Source of the DNA: MWBF01 sp040772005
GTDB taxonomy: Bacteria; Chloroflexota; Anaerolineae; CG2-30-64-16
DNA length: 64,000 bases
NCBI GenBank assembly: GCA_040772005.1
Contig: JAXGYZ010000003.1
Location: 186,001-250,000 of the forward strand
Reading direction: 5' to 3'
The notes under the pieces were generated by a model. That model ran no database searches, was not told where the DNA came from, and was given only the letters and a program-made list of their open reading frames with translations. Shown one piece after another: positions 61,396-64,000 of the stretch. Each line of letters begins with the position of its first letter. The stretch's first letter is position 1. Made by a program: the position numbers and the translations under genes.

Positions 61396-62322
61396 ATGAA
61401 CTATCACTTCGGTCACGGCAGGTCCAGGTGGCTGCCCTATCTGTTGCTCCTGCCAGGGATCTTCTTCTACCTGTTGATCAGCCTGGGCCCGTCGCTTGCA
61501 ACCGCCGTCTATTCGTTCACCGACGCTACCGGCATCCGGGGTGCGCCCATCAACTGGGTGGGGTTGGAGAACTACCGCGAATTCCTCTTCATGGGCCAGG
61601 CATCGCTCGACAACTACAGCGCGCTCTGGCGGACGCTGATCTTCTGCTTCTTCGTGACGACCATCCAGTTCACCCTGGGGCTGGTCATTGCCCTGCTCGT
61701 GAATCAGAAGCTGCGGGGCGTCAACTTCTTCCGCACCGTCTACTTCATGCCTGTCATCCTGGGCGCGGTAATCCAGGGCCTGATCTGGTCCCTCTTTCTC
61801 TACCCCCTGGGCGGCCCGATGGCCCAGTTGTTGGGCCTGTTCGGGCTGAAGTCTGAGTTTCTCGGCGGGCAGGCCAGCCAGGCGTTCGCCTGGGTGATTG
61901 TCGTGCAGATCTGGGCCAACATGGGCACGACGATGATGATCTTCATCTCCGGCCTGCAGACCATTCCGGACGAACTTTACGAGGCGGCGCGCATCGATGG
62001 CGCCGGCTCGTGGCACGTCTTCAGAAACGTCGTCTGGCCCCTCCTGACGCCGGTCGTGAACACCAACCTGCTCCTGAACATTATCGGCTCGCTCCAGGCC
62101 TGGCAACTGTTCCTGGTGCTTCTCGGTTACCGCAACGGGACACAGGTTCTCGGTTATCTGATCTTCGCCCAGGGCTTCGGCCAGACCTCCGGCAGCGTCA
62201 CCAGTGCGTTCCGGCAAGGCTATGCTGCAGCCGCCTCGATCGTGCTGTTCATCCTCGTGCTGGTGATCGGCATGATCGTCCAGACCGTGCTGCGGCGCAG
62301 AGAAGAAAGGATCATGGGATGA
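61396..62322 (+). CDS. CUT1 sugar ABC permease (MalF type)
   Basis: This 308-residue protein has six hydrophobic helices (LPYLLLLPGIFFYLLISLGPSL first) and the EAA loop ELYEAARIDGAGSWHVFRNVVWPLL. It pairs with the next permease, overlapping it by four bases (ATGA). No ATPase gene is in the operon. Confidence 0.92.
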   Translation: MNYHFGHGRSRWLPYLLLLPGIFFYLLISLGPSLATAVYSFTDATGIRGAPINWVGLENYREFLFMGQASLDNYSALWRTLIFCFFVTTIQFTLGLVIALLVNQKLRGVNFFRTVYFMPVILGAVIQGLIWSLFLYPLGGPMAQLLGLFGLKSEFLGGQASQAFAWVIVVQIWANMGTTMMIFISGLQTIPDELYEAARIDGAGSWHVFRNVVWPLLTPVVNTNLLLNIIGSLQAWQLFLVLLGYRNGTQVLGYLIFAQGFGQTSGSVTSAFRQGYAAAASIVLFILVLVIGMIVQTVLRRREERIMG

Positions 62323-63182
62323 GCACAACCGTTGCGACCGCACCGACTGCCCGGAAGGTGACCGATACCAGGAGGATCAATTGGGGACGCATCCTCTCCT
62401 ATGTGCTCTTGGTGCTCTTTGCGATCATCTATCTGGGCCCGCTGCTCATGCTGGTCAGCACGTCTCTGAAGACGTTGCCCGACTTCATGAAGAACGCGAC
62501 CTCCCTGCCCACGTCGCTGAACTTCAAGAATTTCACCGAGGCGTGGACAAGGGCCAATTTCCCCCGCTACCTGACCAACACCGTGCTCTACACGATCTCC
62601 GCGACGGTTATCTACCTTGTCACCGCGGTATTCGTCGCGTTCCCGATCTCGCGCGGATACGTCAAGGGCGCCAAGATCCTGCTGACCCTGTTCGTGATCG
62701 CCCTGTTCCTGCCCGTGGCGTTGATTCCCCAGTTCCAGTTGATGCTGGCATTGGGGCTGTACAACAACCCGTTCGGCTACGTCCTGCTGTTCCTGGTGAA
62801 CCCGATCGGGATCATCATCCTGGTCAACTACATCAAGACCCTCCCGAAAGAGATGGATGAGGCGGCCGCGATCGACGGCTGCGGCTACTTCCGCTTCGTG
62901 CTTACGGTGGTCTTCCCGCTGATCCAGCCGGCCATTGCCACGGTGGCCGTGTTGCACGCCATCGGCATCTGGAACGAGCTGATCCTGCCGACCATCTACC
63001 TGACCAACCAGAACTACTACCCCATTACGCGCGGCATGATCGTGTTCCAGGGGGTCTACGGCAGCAACTGGCCGACGCTGGCAGCCGCAGTCCTGATCAT
63101 GACACTGCCGATGGTCATCATCTTCCTGGTGCTGCAGCGCTACATCGTGTCCGGCCTGACCCAGGGCGCAGTCAAGGGCTAG
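62319..63182 (+). CDS. CUT1 sugar ABC permease (MalG type)
   Basis: This 287-residue permease has six hydrophobic helices and the EAA loop EMDEAAAIDGCGYFRFVLTVVFPLI. Its ATG at 62319 overlaps the stop of the partner permease. The C-terminus ends QRYIVSGLTQGAVKG, typical of this class. It completes the second importer in the window. Confidence 0.92.
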   Translation: MSTTVATAPTARKVTDTRRINWGRILSYVLLVLFAIIYLGPLLMLVSTSLKTLPDFMKNATSLPTSLNFKNFTEAWTRANFPRYLTNTVLYTISATVIYLVTAVFVAFPISRGYVKGAKILLTLFVIALFLPVALIPQFQLMLALGLYNNPFGYVLLFLVNPIGIIILVNYIKTLPKEMDEAAAIDGCGYFRFVLTVVFPLIQPAIATVAVLHAIGIWNELILPTIYLTNQNYYPITRGMIVFQGVYGSNWPTLAAAVLIMTLPMVIIFLVLQRYIVSGLTQGAVKG

Positions 63183-63225
63183 GTCGTGTTTTTAGCGTAT
63201 CACCCGGCGACTATATGAAGGTTAC

Positions 63226-63313
63226 AGCGCCTAACGATTCTGTAGGGGCGGCCCTTGCGGCCGCCCGCCGAGGGCAGGCGCAAGATCTGCCCCTACAGGT
63301 TTTGTTAGGCGCT
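63226..63313. repeat. Nested inverted repeat between permease and GH16 genes
   Basis: Outer arms AGCGCCTAAC (63226-63235) and GTTAGGCGCT (63304-63313) enclose inner arms CTGTAGGGGC (63240-63249) and GCCCCTACAG (63289-63298), with a GC-rich centre. It combines the GTTAGG and GGGGC repeat families of this genome and probably ends the ABC transcript. The gap 63183-63344 holds no gene. Confidence 0.7.
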
Positions 63314-63344
63314 CTGAGCTGCCCGAAATGACCAAAGGGACAAC

Positions 63345-64000
63345 ATGAAGAAGACACCAGGTGTAATCCTCCTGCTGCTAACCCTGCTTCTGGCGGCCTG
63401 CACGCCTGCCGCCCCGGTCCCCGTGCCGGAGGGCTGGCAGCTCGTCTGGCACGACGAATTCGACGGCAGGGCGATTGACAGGGCCAACTGGACCTACGAC
63501 CTCGGCGGCTGGGGGTGGGGCAACGGGGAAGCCCAGTTCTACACCGACCGGCCGGAAAATGCCCGCATCCAGGACGGTCTGCTCATCATCGAAGCCAGGC
63601 AGGAGAAGTACGAGGACTCCTACTACACCTCGGCGCGGCTGAAGACGCAGGGGTTGCAGGAATTCCAGTATGGCCGGATCGAGGCGCGCATCAAGGTGCC
63701 CGCCGGCGTCGGGCTGTGGCCCGCGTTCTGGATGCTGGGCGCAAGCTTCGACGGCACGAACTGGCCCGATTGCGGCGAAATTGATATCATGGAATATGTT
63801 GGACGGGAGCCTGACCTGGTTATCGGCACCGCACACGGGCCGGGCTATTCGGGCGCGCTGGGATTGAGCCGGTGGAACCGGCAGACCTACAACATCGCCG
63901 ACGATTTCCACACCTTCGCCATTGAATGGCAGGCCGGCCAGATCACATGGTTCTACGATGGCGCCGAGTACTTCACGCTGACCCGCGCCGATGTGGGGGA
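63345..64000 (+). CDS. GH16 endo-beta-glucanase (partial, runs off the window)
   Basis: The first 218 or so residues of a secreted glycoside hydrolase family 16 enzyme are present. A lipoprotein signal (LLAAC, Cys19) is followed by WQLVWHDEFDG and NGEAQFYTDRPEN. The catalytic strand GEIDIMEYVG gives the two catalytic glutamates in the ExDxxE pattern. Such enzymes cut laminarin, lichenan or similar beta-glucans outside the cell. The C-terminus lies beyond the window. Its products could be taken up by the importer upstream. Confidence 0.9.
   Translation, partial: MKKTPGVILLLLTLLLAACTPAAPVPVPEGWQLVWHDEFDGRAIDRANWTYDLGGWGWGNGEAQFYTDRPENARIQDGLLIIEARQEKYEDSYYTSARLKTQGLQEFQYGRIEARIKVPAGVGLWPAFWMLGASFDGTNWPDCGEIDIMEYVGREPDLVIGTAHGPGYSGALGLSRWNRQTYNIADDFHTFAIEWQAGQITWFYDGAEYFTLTRADVG

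Noticed and set aside
1..64000. Prophage, integrase, plasmid origin, rRNA or tRNA genes
   Set aside because: None were recognised on reading both strands; there are no integrase, transposase, capsid or replication proteins among the frames.

Overview
The window is GC-rich, densely coded bacterial DNA. Gene style suggests Chloroflexota (Anaerolineae/Caldilineae type): Tat- or Sec-exported lipoproteins with Ala/Pro-rich linkers, CUT1 sugar transporters without a local ATPase, CHAT proteins, giant hybrid sensor kinases and many GGGGC palindromes. This assignment is inference; no rRNA or universal marker gene is present. The genes point to a mostly anaerobic, plant-polysaccharide-using organism with corrinoid C1 metabolism, selenium use and multiheme cytochromes.

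Region 1 (1-10.5 kb) is saccharide and uronate catabolism: a GH4 glycosidase, a HAD phosphatase, a cupin, a GH105 unsaturated rhamnogalacturonyl hydrolase, an IolB/KduI-type isomerase and a KduD-type dehydrogenase on the plus strand. On the minus strand are a URO-D-family protein and a CUT1 ABC importer. Region 2 (10.7-14.1 kb) is a convergent response regulator and hybrid histidine kinase pair.

Region 3 (14.2-24.5 kb) is a corrinoid methyltransferase locus: three corrinoid proteins, two of them identical in protein sequence, two URO-D-family methyltransferases, a methyltetrahydrofolate methyltransferase-like protein, a DUF1638 protein, an MFS transporter and the RACE-type activator. A divergently transcribed GntR regulator shares overlapping promoters with the operon, and two palindromes lie within them. 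The set looks like a complete demethylase of unknown substrate.

Region 4 (24.5-31.5 kb) has a Fur/PerR regulator with a diheme peroxidase, then a minus-strand trio: a CHAT protease, a membrane-anchored extracellular TPR protein and an SH3 lipoprotein. The CHAT and TPR proteins share a Gly/Val/Asn motif.

Region 5 (31.6-35.8 kb) is a selenium operon: yedE, a TusA-like carrier, a cysteine desulfurase, a DUF3343 protein and selD. selD has an in-frame UGA at codon 17 and so should itself be a selenoprotein. A structured leader with a terminator precedes yedE.

Region 6 (35.9-47.3 kb) is a long minus-strand run of small metal and Fe-S related genes: two MinD-type ATPases with ferredoxin inserts, Mrp, two NifX-like proteins, NifU, MIP18, CooT, DUF5320, a CGGC protein, a radical SAM protein, a CoA-disulfide-reductase/rhodanese fusion and a PadR regulator. 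It resembles the Desulfovibrio orange-protein locus. Region 7 (47.5-54.3 kb) is the divergent operon: an XRE-cupin regulator, an octaheme cytochrome, a heptaheme-cytochrome b fusion and two YeeE/YedE transporters, one with a rhodanese domain lacking its cysteine.

Region 8 (54.4-64 kb) holds an LDH2-type dehydrogenase, a 1205-residue LacI-sensor/kinase/receiver/AraC protein, a 74-residue LacI DNA-binding domain alone, a second CUT1 importer behind a cre-like operator, and a GH16 endoglucanase cut by the window edge.
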